From Rickettsiales bacterium (lineage in GTDB: Bacteria > Pseudomonadota > Alphaproteobacteria > Rickettsiales > JABSSG01): a stretch of DNA of 64,000 bases. Every line of letters starts with the position of its first letter. Position 1 is the stretch's first letter. Of this stretch, positions 15,871 to 24,279 are shown piece after piece. The stretch is from contig JABSSG010000024.1 of assembly GCA_013214525.1 (NCBI GenBank), forward strand, positions 167,099 to 231,098. The letters run 5' to 3'. The translations under genes were made by a program, and so were the position numbers. The notes beneath the pieces were generated by a model, which worked only from the letters and a program-made list of their open reading frames with translations, did not search any database and was not told where the DNA came from.

Positions 15871-16813
15871 TTAAAATTATATCTTTTAATCTCTGAGTTA
15901 TTTCTTTTGAACTATTATATTGAGATGTAATAATTTCAAAAGCAAAATTTGTCAAAGGCAACTTAATATTCCATTTATTTAAAGCAAGTATTGTTGATAT
16001 TCCCTCAACCGTTATATTTTCCAACGCAATAATTTCTTTATAATGCTTTCCTATATAATGCGACGCAAGATCAACACCAAATTTATAATTTCTAGAGCTA
16101 GAACTTGAACATGTAAGAAATATATCTCCTAACCCAACTGGTTCTAAAACTAAAGATTCTTGGTCAGCGTCTTTGTAAATTGCAAGCTGTGTTATTTCCT
16201 TCATTCCTGAAGTCACAAGTGCTGCTATAAAATTCTCACCCAACTTCAACCCCCAAGCAACACCACATAGAATTGCTAATACATTTTTCACCGCACCAAA
16301 TAGCTGAGCCTTAATCAAATTAGTTGCTGGCATTAGCTTAAAATTTTCAGTGCTAAATTTTTTACAAATCTCTCTTGCAAGAAGAATATCTTCAGCAATT
16401 ATTGATGTAACAGCTGGTAATCCATTCAAAATTTCGGAAGCAAAATTAGGCCCTGAAAGAACTGCAATATTTTGTTTAGGAAAAAATTGGTTTACAACCT
16501 CAGACATAAGTAACCCACTTTCGGTTTCTATTCCCTTAGAGCATATTATTATATAGCATTCATCGTTTAATATTTTCCTTAAGTCTTCACAAACTTGTCT
16601 CACTGCACTTGATGGAACAACCAAGAATAAATATTTACTTTCTTTTAAAGATTCTAACTGATATGAAATTTCAACCCTAGGGTTTCTTAAATCAACTTTT
16701 GATTCTGGAATAGAATATAATATTATATCATGAAGATTAGCAAATGTATTTGCAAGTGCCCTGCCCCAAACTCCACCTCCAACTATAGATATTTTTGTGT
16801 CCATCCTTTTCAA
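15860..16813 (-). CDS. gpsA: Glycerol-3-phosphate dehydrogenase [NAD(P)+]
   Basis: 317 residues. Reduces dihydroxyacetone phosphate to sn-glycerol 3-phosphate for phospholipid synthesis in the cytosol. Motifs: Rossmann GGGVWGRALA near the N-terminus, FLVVPSSAVRQV, CSKGIE, VLSGPNFASEI, and GAVKNVLAI with the catalytic Lys; GLGDIFLTCSS is the substrate-side motif. Start could be Met1 (16813) or Met4. It is followed by divK with an 11-base overlap. Confidence 0.95.
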   Translation of the reverse strand: MKRMDTKISIVGGGVWGRALANTFANLHDIILYSIPESKVDLRNPRVEISYQLESLKESKYLFLVVPSSAVRQVCEDLRKILNDECYIIICSKGIETESGLLMSEVVNQFFPKQNIAVLSGPNFASEILNGLPAVTSIIAEDILLAREICKKFSTENFKLMPATNLIKAQLFGAVKNVLAILCGVAWGLKLGENFIAALVTSGMKEITQLAIYKDADQESLVLEPVGLGDIFLTCSSSSSRNYKFGVDLASHYIGKHYKEIIALENITVEGISTILALNKWNIKLPLTNFAFEIITSQYNSSKEITQRLKDIILNDE

Positions 16814-16835
16814 AATAAAATTTTCATCTTAACTC

Positions 16836-16885
16836 ATATACTAATCATACCTGAAGACTCTGGTTTTTAAGTGCGATTAGTATAT
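16836..16885. repeat. Short family A derivative
   Basis: Ends CATATACTAATCATACCTGA and inverted GTGCGATTAGTATATTC with almost no interior; looks like an A element that lost its middle. It lies between ileS and gpsA. Confidence 0.6.
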
Positions 16886-16891
16886 TCATAG

Positions 16892-19800
16892 TCAAAGAGT
16901 TACAATAGTAATTGTAATATCACTATCTTCAACCCTAAATTTGTCTTTAAAGAAATCATTATTTAATATCTTATCATAACTTATTTGCGCAACTAAAGTT
17001 TGAGAGCAAATATAATCTTTAAATTTTTCACATGCTTTCAAAATTTTTGAATTAGTTTCCAAATCTAAATTAATATTTATCCTATCTGAAATATGTAAAT
17101 CTGCTTTCTTTCTTGCCTGCTGAATACCTCTTACTAAATCACGAGCTAATCCTTCTAACTCCAAATCCTCATCAATTTTAGGATCTAACATTATGATAAC
17201 ATCTCCAGAATCTAAAACCTTAACTAACTTATGATCACTTAACGGCTGTAAATTTAAAGAAAAATCTTCTCCTGACAACTCTTCCCCAGCAATTTTTATT
17301 TTATCATGTGCTAGCTTAGACCATTCTCCTTTTTTTACACTAGCAATAATATCTTTAACTTTTTCTGGCATTTTTTTGCCTATCACTTGAAAGTTAACTT
17401 TTAAAACATAGCTAGCAAATTTTTCTACCTCAGAAGCAAATAATATCTCTTTAACATTGACTTCATCCTTAATTAAATCAAAATATTTTTTCAAATAGTC
17501 TAAATTCTTACCAATAACAGTTAGAGTCTTTAATGGCTGTCTAATACGAATATTTTGTGAATTACGTAAATTTAATGCAGTTGTACAAATCTCTCTAATT
17601 TTATCAATATCTTGTACTAAATTGCTATCACATACAACATCTTTAAGATCTGGGTAATCTTCTAAGTGAACACTAGAATCTCCTGATAAATTACCATTAT
17701 TTTCAAGCCCTGCATAAATATATTCAAGAATAACTGGCAATACTGGTGAAGCACTTATACAAATATTACGAAGCACTGTGTATAAAGTATTATATGCTAA
17801 TTGTTTATCTTCATCATGCTCGCTTTTCCAAAACCTAGCCCTATTTCTACGAATATACCAATTATTTAATACATCAAAGAAACTTCTGATTGCATCACAA
17901 GCCGTTGGTAAATCATATACACTCAATGATTTATCTATTTCTTCTGTCACATTCCGTAATTTTGAAAGTATATATTGATCATTTAGATTAGAACTGCTGC
18001 TTACTAGTTTCCCCTTAATTCCATCAGCATTAGCATATAAAGTAAAGAAATGATATGCGTTCCATATTGGGTTTAAAACTTGACGAATAACCTCATTGAC
18101 CATTTTTCCATCTTTATCAATAAGCAATTCATTACCTCGCATCACAGAAGAAGAACACATTAAAAACCTTAAAGCATCTGAACCAACTGAATCAAAAATA
18201 TCCATAGGGTCTACATAGTTTTGCAGTCTCTTTGATAGCTTCTGACCATTTTCATCAAGAATTACTCCATGACATATACAATTTAAAAATGCTGGCTTAT
18301 CAAATAATGCTGTAGACAAAACCATCAAAGTATAAAACCACCCCCTAGTTTGAGCTACATATTCAACAATAAAATCTGCTGAAGTATGTTGTTCAAACCT
18401 TTCAACATTCTCAAAAGGATAATGCAATTGTGCATAAGGCATTGAACCACTTTCAAACCAACAATCAAATACATCTGGTATTCTACGCATCATTGATTTG
18501 CCTGTTGGATCATCTGGATTAGGTCTTACCAAAGGATCAAGAAATTGTTTATGTAAATCTTTAATCTTTACATCAAAATCTTTTTCTATTTCAGCAATTG
18601 AACCATAAACGTCAACTCTTGGATATTTAGGGTTATCTGATTGCCAAATTGGAATTGGTGTCCCCCAAAAACGATTTCTACTGATTGCCCAGTCCCTAGC
18701 TCCCTCAAGCCATTTTCCAAATAAACCATCACGAATATGTTTCGGAATCCAATTTATCTTTTTATTATTAGCAATCAGTTGCTCTTTAATATCAGTTACC
18801 TTCACATACCAAGATGAAACTGCTCTATAAATAAGTGGTGTATCTGTTCGCCAGCAATGAGGATAATTATGAATAATCTGCTCAGTTTTGACCCAACTAT
18901 TTTGCTTTTTTAATTTAATAATGACCTTATCATTGGCTTCAAATACTTGCAATCCAACAAAATCAGGAACTTCTTCTGTAAATTTTCCTCCTGCATCAAC
19001 TGGACAAACTAATTTTATACCATGCTGCTCACATAATATATGATCATCCTCACCAAAACCTGGGGCAATATGCACAATGCCAGTTCCATCTCCTTCCTCA
19101 ACAAAATCTGCCTTTAAAATTCTAAATGCGTTTTGCCTTTTAGCAAAATAATTAAATAATGGAATATATTCAAATCCAACAAGATCTTTCCCCTTAATTT
19201 TATGATATTTATTAAGCTCTTCTTCTGCTAAACCAAATTCATTAATATATTTTTTTAAAGAACTAGCAGCAAAAATTACACATTCCTTCTCGCCAATAGG
19301 CACACAAACATATTCTATATCATTTCCAACTGCTAAAGCCAAATTAGAAGGTAATGTCCATGGAGTAGTTGTCCATGCAAGAAGATAGCATTTTGCAAAA
19401 TTTGCTTGAAGATTTTTTGGCACTTCCTTCAACTCAAACTTAACCGTAACAGCTTTATCTGATACAGATCTGTAGGAGTTATCCATACGAGTTTCAAAAT
19501 TAGAAAGAGGTGTTTGGCATGCCCAAGAATATGGCATTACCCTTAAAGACTCATAAATCAACCCTTTTTCATAAAGCTTTTTAAAAGACCACAAGACTGA
19601 TTCCATATAATTTAAATCCATTGTCTTATAGGAATTTTTAAAATCTACCCATCTAGCTTGTTTTGTAATATAATCTTGCCATTCTTGTGTATATTTAAGC
19701 ACAGAGGTCTTGCAATAATCATTGAATTTACCTACACCATATTCTTCGATTTGCTGTTTACCTGAAATACCTAATTCTTTTTCTGCAACCATTTCTGCAG

Positions 19801-20095
19801 GAAGTCCATGACAATCCCAACCAAATTTACGCTCTACTCTCTTACCTTTTATAGTTTGATATCTAGCAACAACATCTTTTACAAAGCCAGTAAGCAAATG
19901 CCCATAATGAGGAAGACCATTAGCAAATGGTGGTCCATCAAAAAAAATAAATTCATTATCTTTATTCGCTATTTTCTTAGGACGATTTTCAACTGATTTT
20001 TCAAACACATTATCACGTGTCCAGAAATCTAAAATAATTTTACTAATCTCAGCAAAATTCGCAGAAGAACTAATCTCAGGATAAAATTTTTCCAT
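16892..20095 (-). CDS. ileS: Isoleucyl-tRNA synthetase (eukaryote-like type)
   Basis: 1067 residues, the long class (E. coli ~940). HIGH-type motif PHYGH at 62-66 within PPFANGLPHYGHLLTG, KMSKS-type KLSKR (~620) within DENGQKLSKRLQNY, editing-domain sequence AWTTTPWTLPSNLALAVG and DCHGLPAE. Length, the KLSKR form and the C-terminal domain are those of the IleS2/eukaryote-like group that Rickettsia also has; this type is typically less sensitive to mupirocin. Charges tRNA-Ile in the cytosol. Stands alone between A remnants and the rpsU promoter region. Confidence 0.95.
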   Translation of the reverse strand: MEKFYPEISSSANFAEISKIILDFWTRDNVFEKSVENRPKKIANKDNEFIFFDGPPFANGLPHYGHLLTGFVKDVVARYQTIKGKRVERKFGWDCHGLPAEMVAEKELGISGKQQIEEYGVGKFNDYCKTSVLKYTQEWQDYITKQARWVDFKNSYKTMDLNYMESVLWSFKKLYEKGLIYESLRVMPYSWACQTPLSNFETRMDNSYRSVSDKAVTVKFELKEVPKNLQANFAKCYLLAWTTTPWTLPSNLALAVGNDIEYVCVPIGEKECVIFAASSLKKYINEFGLAEEELNKYHKIKGKDLVGFEYIPLFNYFAKRQNAFRILKADFVEEGDGTGIVHIAPGFGEDDHILCEQHGIKLVCPVDAGGKFTEEVPDFVGLQVFEANDKVIIKLKKQNSWVKTEQIIHNYPHCWRTDTPLIYRAVSSWYVKVTDIKEQLIANNKKINWIPKHIRDGLFGKWLEGARDWAISRNRFWGTPIPIWQSDNPKYPRVDVYGSIAEIEKDFDVKIKDLHKQFLDPLVRPNPDDPTGKSMMRRIPDVFDCWFESGSMPYAQLHYPFENVERFEQHTSADFIVEYVAQTRGWFYTLMVLSTALFDKPAFLNCICHGVILDENGQKLSKRLQNYVDPMDIFDSVGSDALRFLMCSSSVMRGNELLIDKDGKMVNEVIRQVLNPIWNAYHFFTLYANADGIKGKLVSSSSNLNDQYILSKLRNVTEEIDKSLSVYDLPTACDAIRSFFDVLNNWYIRRNRARFWKSEHDEDKQLAYNTLYTVLRNICISASPVLPVILEYIYAGLENNGNLSGDSSVHLEDYPDLKDVVCDSNLVQDIDKIREICTTALNLRNSQNIRIRQPLKTLTVIGKNLDYLKKYFDLIKDEVNVKEILFASEVEKFASYVLKVNFQVIGKKMPEKVKDIIASVKKGEWSKLAHDKIKIAGEELSGEDFSLNLQPLSDHKLVKVLDSGDVIIMLDPKIDEDLELEGLARDLVRGIQQARKKADLHISDRININLDLETNSKILKACEKFKDYICSQTLVAQISYDKILNNDFFKDKFRVEDSDITITIVTL

Positions 20096-20220
20096 GTTAA
20101 GTCTAATTTATTTAATAAACTATTTGATTTTTTTTATAGAGTAATATATACACTTATCAAATCCATGTTCAAGTGGTATTATTTTATTAACAATTTAATT
20201 TCGAAAAGGAGTAATTCAAA

Positions 20221-20427
20221 CTGGTACAGGTCAACGTAATAGCAGGAAATATAGAACAAGCACTAAAAAAACTAAAACAAAAGCTACAACGCGAAGGTGT
20301 TTTTAGAGTGCTGAAAACTCAACGTTTTTTTGAAAAACCATCTATTAAGAAAAAACGCAGAGAAGAAGAAGCTTTAAGTCGTCGCAAAAAGCTCTCCAGG
20401 AAAAGATATATAGAAAGTCAACTCTAA
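20221..20427 (+). CDS. rpsU: Ribosomal protein bS21, CTG start
   Basis: 68 residues of the small-subunit protein bS21: VQVNVIAGNIEQALKKLKQK, LQREGVFRVLK, FEKPSIKKKRREEE and RRKKLSRKRY match the family along its length. There is no ATG, GTG or TTG where the protein should start; the codon before VQVNV is CTG, and an AGGAG Shine-Dalgarno sits nine bases upstream. The ribosome therefore most likely starts at CTG. The stop overlaps the open frame of rnhB downstream. Confidence 0.85.
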   Translation: MVQVNVIAGNIEQALKKLKQKLQREGVFRVLKTQRFFEKPSIKKKRREEEALSRRKKLSRKRYIESQL

Positions 20428-20443
20428 CTCATCAGGGGGGTAT

Positions 20444-21040
20444 ATAGCTGATTTCTCAATAGAAAAAAAATATATCAATAATATAATTGTTGGTATAGAT
20501 GAGGTAGGCAAAGGCTCTTGGGCTGGTCCAGTCGTTGCTGGTGCTGTAATAATACAGCAATTAGAGTTATTTAATTCTATAAAAGATTCTAAAAAATTAT
20601 CAGCTTCAAAAAGAGAAATACTTAGCAAAGAAATTTTAGAAAATCATTGTTGTGGTTTAGGCTCAGCATCCGTGGAAGAAATAAACAATCTAGGCTTAAA
20701 CCCTGCTACTTTTTTAGCAATGGAAAGAGCTTTAAATTCTTTGACAACATCACCTAACCTAATTTTATTAGATGGCAATTATAAAACCAACTTTGCTATC
20801 AAAACTCTAAATATAATAAAAGGAGATCAAATCAGCATCTCAATTGCTGCTGCATCAATTATAGCAAAAACCTATCGAGATAACTTAATGCATAATCTTG
20901 CAATTACGTATTCTCAATATGGATGGGGAAAAAACGTAGGCTATGGCACCTCTTATCATATTGAAATGATAAAACAATACGGAATTTCTAAGCATCACAG
21001 AAAAAACTTTAAACCTATTAAAAGCTTTGTTGCCAACTAA
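20444..21040 (+). CDS. rnhB: Ribonuclease HII, no canonical start codon
   Basis: Degrades the RNA strand of RNA-DNA hybrids and nicks at single ribonucleotides. Catalytic motifs are complete: VGIDEVGKGSWAGPVVAGAV (Asp-Glu), LLDGNYK (Asp), AAASIIAKTYRD and VGYGTSYHIE. The frame is open back to a TAG at 20411, but between it and GIDEVG there is no ATG, GTG or TTG; the first ATG in the frame (20672) is well inside the gene. An ATA at 20444 follows the purine run AGGGGGG and would give 198 residues, the usual size. Start is therefore provisional. A frameshift in the G6 run is the alternative, but no canonical start is seen near it in the other frames either. Confidence 0.85.
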   Translation: MADFSIEKKYINNIIVGIDEVGKGSWAGPVVAGAVIIQQLELFNSIKDSKKLSASKREILSKEILENHCCGLGSASVEEINNLGLNPATFLAMERALNSLTTSPNLILLDGNYKTNFAIKTLNIIKGDQISISIAAASIIAKTYRDNLMHNLAITYSQYGWGKNVGYGTSYHIEMIKQYGISKHHRKNFKPIKSFVAN

Positions 21041-21114
21041 TTAATAATTAATCAATACTGTGATATTTTTATCACAAACCTCAATTTTTATACACAGAGA
21101 TTAATAATAATTAA

Positions 21115-21143
21115 TTGACTGCATTATCATTATGGTTTATTTA
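21115..21143 (+). promoter_or_regulatory. Sigma-70-type promoter of the first barrel gene
   Basis: TTGACT at 21115-21120, a 17-base spacer and TATTTA at 21138-21143, ~33 bases before the ATG. Confidence 0.4.
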
Positions 21144-21175
21144 CATTTCTAATATCAATTTAAACAAAGGTAATT

Positions 21176-21820
21176 ATGAAAATAAAAACTTTATTATTAA
21201 CAACAACTTTATTTGTTTCAGCAGCAGCTTTTGCTGGTGCAGATGCAACTCCTAAAAAAATCAATAATAGCACGTTCAAAGATTTTTATGCTAAAGTTGA
21301 GGGTGGTATGTCAGCACCAAGAGATCAAAAATCATACTATCACACTAAGAGCAACTATAAAAAAGGTCTTGTTGGCGGTATTGGTGGCGGATATAAATGG
21401 AATGAATTTTTCAGAACAGACTTAATGCTTCAATACAGAAAACCAACTACAAAAACATTTGAAGGAAAAAAGAAGAATGTTTTACATAAAGTACAAGTTA
21501 AAATTAAAAGTTTAGCAGTAATGCTAAATGGTTACGCTGATTACCATAATGATACTATTTTTACTCCATATGCAATGCTAGGAGCAGGTATTGGTCGTAA
21601 TAAAGCAACTATAACTGACAATAATAAAACAATTAAGTCAAAAGCTAACACCAACTTAATTTGGAATGCAGGACTTGGTTGTCAGGCAAAACTTACAGAC
21701 CACATAAGTACCGACCTTGGATATAGATACGTAAATTTAGGAAAAGCAGGTAAGAAAAAAAAATTAGGTAAAGATGTTACTGCTCATGAAGTTGTACTAG
21801 GTCTTATCTATAACTTTTAA
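21176..21820 (+). CDS. Small outer-membrane beta-barrel protein (paralogue 1)
   Basis: 214 residues. Signal peptide MKIKTLLLTTTLFVSAAAFA with an Ala-x-Ala cut, then ~8 amphipathic strands ending in LGLIYNF (terminal Phe). Motifs shared with the next two genes are GIGGGYKWNEFFRTDLMLQY, NDTIFTPYAMLGAGIG and STDLGYRYVNLGKAG. The fold is that of 8-stranded opacity/surface-antigen barrels of Rickettsiales. The loops between strands are lysine-rich. Preceded by a plausible promoter and followed by its own terminator, so it is an independent transcript. Function: likely surface exposure or adhesion, not shown here. Confidence 0.85.
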   Translation: MKIKTLLLTTTLFVSAAAFAGADATPKKINNSTFKDFYAKVEGGMSAPRDQKSYYHTKSNYKKGLVGGIGGGYKWNEFFRTDLMLQYRKPTTKTFEGKKKNVLHKVQVKIKSLAVMLNGYADYHNDTIFTPYAMLGAGIGRNKATITDNNKTIKSKANTNLIWNAGLGCQAKLTDHISTDLGYRYVNLGKAGKKKKLGKDVTAHEVVLGLIYNF

Positions 21821-21853
21821 TTATCATTAAAAACTTTATTAAAGTTTTATTTT

Positions 21854-21891
21854 AAACCTCTAGTTTTTAAACAAACTAGAGGTTTATTTTT
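21854..21891 (+). terminator. Rho-independent terminator after barrel gene 1
   Basis: Stem AAACCTCTAGTTT/AAACTAGAGGTTT followed by a T run. Confidence 0.85.
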
Positions 21892-22010
21892 TAACTGATG
21901 CTTAATTGTCACATATCCTAAATTATTTTTAATAAAATAAAAATCTTTCTTGATTATATCTTTTTTAAATATAAGTTTGCGTTCATTAACTAAAAAATGA
22001 AGAGGCAAAC

Positions 22011-22652
22011 ATGAAAAAGATTTTGTTATTAACAACCACATTATTTGTATCAACTATGGCACTTGCAGATGCACCAGAGCCTAGTATGAGAAAAAGAAAC
22101 ATGTCCAAAGCAAGTGAGTATTATGGAAAAATTGAACTTGGTGTAACAATGCCACAAAAAACAAAGATTTCAGGCTTAGATGAATCAGAAAAATTTAAAA
22201 ACGGCTTTGTTGGTGGTATTGGTGCTGGGTACAGGTTTAATGAGTTCTTTAGAACTGATGTAATGCTTCATTATAGAAATGCAAAAGCAAAGTCTGGTAC
22301 TAAAATTACATCTGGAAAACTTGAAACCTACTCTGCTATATTAAATGGTTATCTTGATGCTCATAATGATACCATCTTTACACCATATTTAATGGCAGGT
22401 ATTGGTCTTGGCTACAATAAAAGAAAAGCAACTGCTACAGGAGTAGGCTCAATAAATCCTTCTAAAACAAATTTTATTTGGAATGTAGGAGCAGGTGTCG
22501 AAGCTAATGTTTATGAAAAAGTCAATTTAGGTCTTGGTTATAGATATGCTTACCTTGGAAGAGGCGGTAGCAAAACCGTTGGTGACACTAAATATAAGAT
22601 CAAACAAACAAAAACCCATGAAATTATAGCTAGCCTTTCTTACTATCTATAA
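22011..22652 (+). CDS. Small outer-membrane beta-barrel protein (paralogue 2)
   Basis: 213 residues with signal peptide MKKILLLTTTLFVSTMALA and a barrel ending SLSYYL. It shares GIGAGYRFNEFFRTDVMLHY, LNGYLDAHNDTIFTPYLMAG and NLGLGYRYAYLGRGG with paralogue 1, the highest similarity in the trio, so the pair arose by tandem duplication. Shine-Dalgarno AAGAGG precedes the ATG. It has its own terminator. Confidence 0.85.
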   Translation: MKKILLLTTTLFVSTMALADAPEPSMRKRNMSKASEYYGKIELGVTMPQKTKISGLDESEKFKNGFVGGIGAGYRFNEFFRTDVMLHYRNAKAKSGTKITSGKLETYSAILNGYLDAHNDTIFTPYLMAGIGLGYNKRKATATGVGSINPSKTNFIWNVGAGVEANVYEKVNLGLGYRYAYLGRGGSKTVGDTKYKIKQTKTHEIIASLSYYL

Positions 22653-22672
22653 TAACAGATTATACTCTTCTT

Positions 22673-22709
22673 AGCCTTCGCTTTCTAAAAAAGCGAAGGC
22701 TTTTCTTTA
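22673..22709 (+). terminator. Rho-independent terminator after barrel gene 2
   Basis: Stem AGCCTTCGCTTT/AAAGCGAAGGCT with T-rich tail. Confidence 0.9.
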
Positions 22710-22719
22710 TTAACTACAT

Positions 22720-22751
22720 TTCTCGTACTTGAAAATTACTAGGAGTATATG
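22720..22751. repeat. Family A remnant
   Basis: TTCTCGTACTTGAAAATTAC followed by AGGAGTATAT, the fused outer ends of an A element without its interior. Confidence 0.45.
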
Positions 22752-22845
22752 GATTAAAAGTTTTTATTTTAATCGTGATAAACATATATTTTTAACACGT
22801 TTTTAAACGCTTTAACTTTTATTTCATTTATTTTTCTTCTGAAAA

Positions 22846-22875
22846 TTGACAGACTTTTTTGAATGAAGTTACAAT
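22846..22875 (+). promoter_or_regulatory. Sigma-70-type promoter of barrel gene 3
   Basis: TTGACA (22846-22851), 18-base spacer and TACAAT (22870-22875), ~35 bases upstream of the ATG. Confidence 0.6.
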
Positions 22876-22910
22876 TTATATTGTAACTACAAATATTTCA
22901 GGAGAATGTC

Positions 22911-23549
22911 ATGAAATTTTTTCAGATAATAATAACCTCTTCCCTTTTAGCTATTTCAAATTTTGCATTTAGTCTAAGCAACAACATAAGCAACATAGAA
23001 GCAGGCCCTTACTGCCTAGCTGGAGCTGGCTTTTCTCGAGTGTTTGAACCAGCTTTATTTGCTAATAAAAATAATAATTCTGAAAAAATACAATTCTCTC
23101 CCACTGCTACTTATAATGCTCAATTTGGATACAGAATAAACAGATTTTTTAGAGCAGATATTAATGGTCAATATAGAGTAATAAAAATTAAATCTCCTGC
23201 AAATATTAAATCTCTAAAAATAAAAAACTATACTGGAGCAACAAATATTTTTTTAGATTTCAATAACGCTTATCATCTAACTCCCTATTTAACAGCTGGA
23301 ATAGGTTTTAGCGGCCTACATATTAAAAAAAACTTCTCTAATAATGATATTAACTCAGTAGATAATTCCAATGGTCTATCCTTTAATTTTGGAGCTGGAA
23401 TTCAAATCCAATTTAGTGATAACTTTGGAATAGACCTTGCATATAGATATGCAGACTTAGGAAAATTAAAGGTAATAACAAATACAATAACTAATTCTCG
23501 TAAATTAGGCACACATGAAGCATTAGCAAATATTCTTATTATATTCTAA
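22911..23549 (+). CDS. Small outer-membrane beta-barrel protein (paralogue 3)
   Basis: 212 residues. Signal peptide (~1-21, ending SNFAFS), then strands including FGYRINRFFRADINGQY, YLTAGIGFSGLHI, SFNFGAGIQIQF and GIDLAYRYADLGK, ending in ILIIF. It shares strand positions with paralogues 1 and 2 but is clearly more diverged, with a longer N-terminal mature segment carrying a Cys (YCLAGAGFS). Shine-Dalgarno AGGAGA precedes the ATG. Confidence 0.82.
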   Translation: MKFFQIIITSSLLAISNFAFSLSNNISNIEAGPYCLAGAGFSRVFEPALFANKNNNSEKIQFSPTATYNAQFGYRINRFFRADINGQYRVIKIKSPANIKSLKIKNYTGATNIFLDFNNAYHLTPYLTAGIGFSGLHIKKNFSNNDINSVDNSNGLSFNFGAGIQIQFSDNFGIDLAYRYADLGKLKVITNTITNSRKLGTHEALANILIIF

Positions 23550-23574
23550 TAATAATTTTTAAAAAACTGCATGA

Positions 23575-23740
23575 TATATTTCTCGTACTTGAAGATTGTA
23601 ATATTTTAAGATAGAAAATAGGAATGATATCAAACTTAAAAATCCAAGAATATTGGTGATATTTAAGGCATTGTTAAGCGAAGATAGCAGCTTTATTTTC
23701 AAACTTAAAAATAGGAATGTTCAAGTACGAGGAGTATATA
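23575..23740. repeat. Family A palindromic element
   Basis: Ends ATATTTCTCGTACTTGAAGA and inverted TTCAAGTACGAGGAGTATAT; interior GGAATGATATCAAACTTAAA. A clean copy lacking the C hairpin. It fills most of the gap after barrel gene 3. Confidence 0.85.
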
Positions 23741-23873
23741 GACAAAAAATGTTACATTTTTTATTTTTTAAGACATTTTCTATAGATATAACTCAGAATG
23801 ATTTATGAACAAAAACTCTAGGTAAGTTATAATAAATTTATAATAATCCTAATAATGGATTAATAACCCATTA

Positions 23874-24029
23874 ATGAAAAGACATATGCCTAAAAAAACA
23901 ACTAAAAGAAAAACAAAAAGCAAAACTACTCGTAAAACATCTCCTAAAAGATGTTCAACAAATACTAGTAAAAACAATAGTGGTAGTTGTTGTAGTTTAA
24001 AAAACTTTTTTAAAAAGCTTTTTTCATAA
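23874..24029 (+). CDS. Tiny lysine-rich basic protein (51 aa)
   Basis: ORF from ATG 23874 (or 23886) to TAA 24027-24029. The product begins with MPKKTTKRKTKSKTTRK after the second Met, a Lys/Thr-rich tract recalling bacterial histone H1-like tails, then has a Ser/Asn/Cys linker and a short amphipathic end (LKNFFKKLFS). It sits alone between an A element and tRNA-Pro. Low-complexity ORFs can arise by chance in A-rich DNA, so the call is tentative. If real, nucleic-acid or membrane binding are the simplest guesses. Confidence 0.4.
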   Translation: MKRHMPKKTTKRKTKSKTTRKTSPKRCSTNTSKNNSGSCCSLKNFFKKLFS

Positions 24030-24064
24030 TTTAAAACCCTAAACTTGAAGAAAAAGGGAAAGAA

Positions 24065-24141
<77 letters not shown>

Positions 24142-24279
24142 AAATAACTTATTACTCAAAACTCATAAAAAACAACTAATATAAACACTAAAAATCTAAA
24201 CACCAACAATAGAAATCTACACCGTAGCAAAAGTAAACTAATTAGTATACGACTTTTATAATTATATTTTCTATAATAA

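Noticed and set aside
20374-20628. 84-residue ORF on the minus strand
   Set aside because: It is the antisense shadow of rpsU/rnhB, whose protein motifs are unmistakable.
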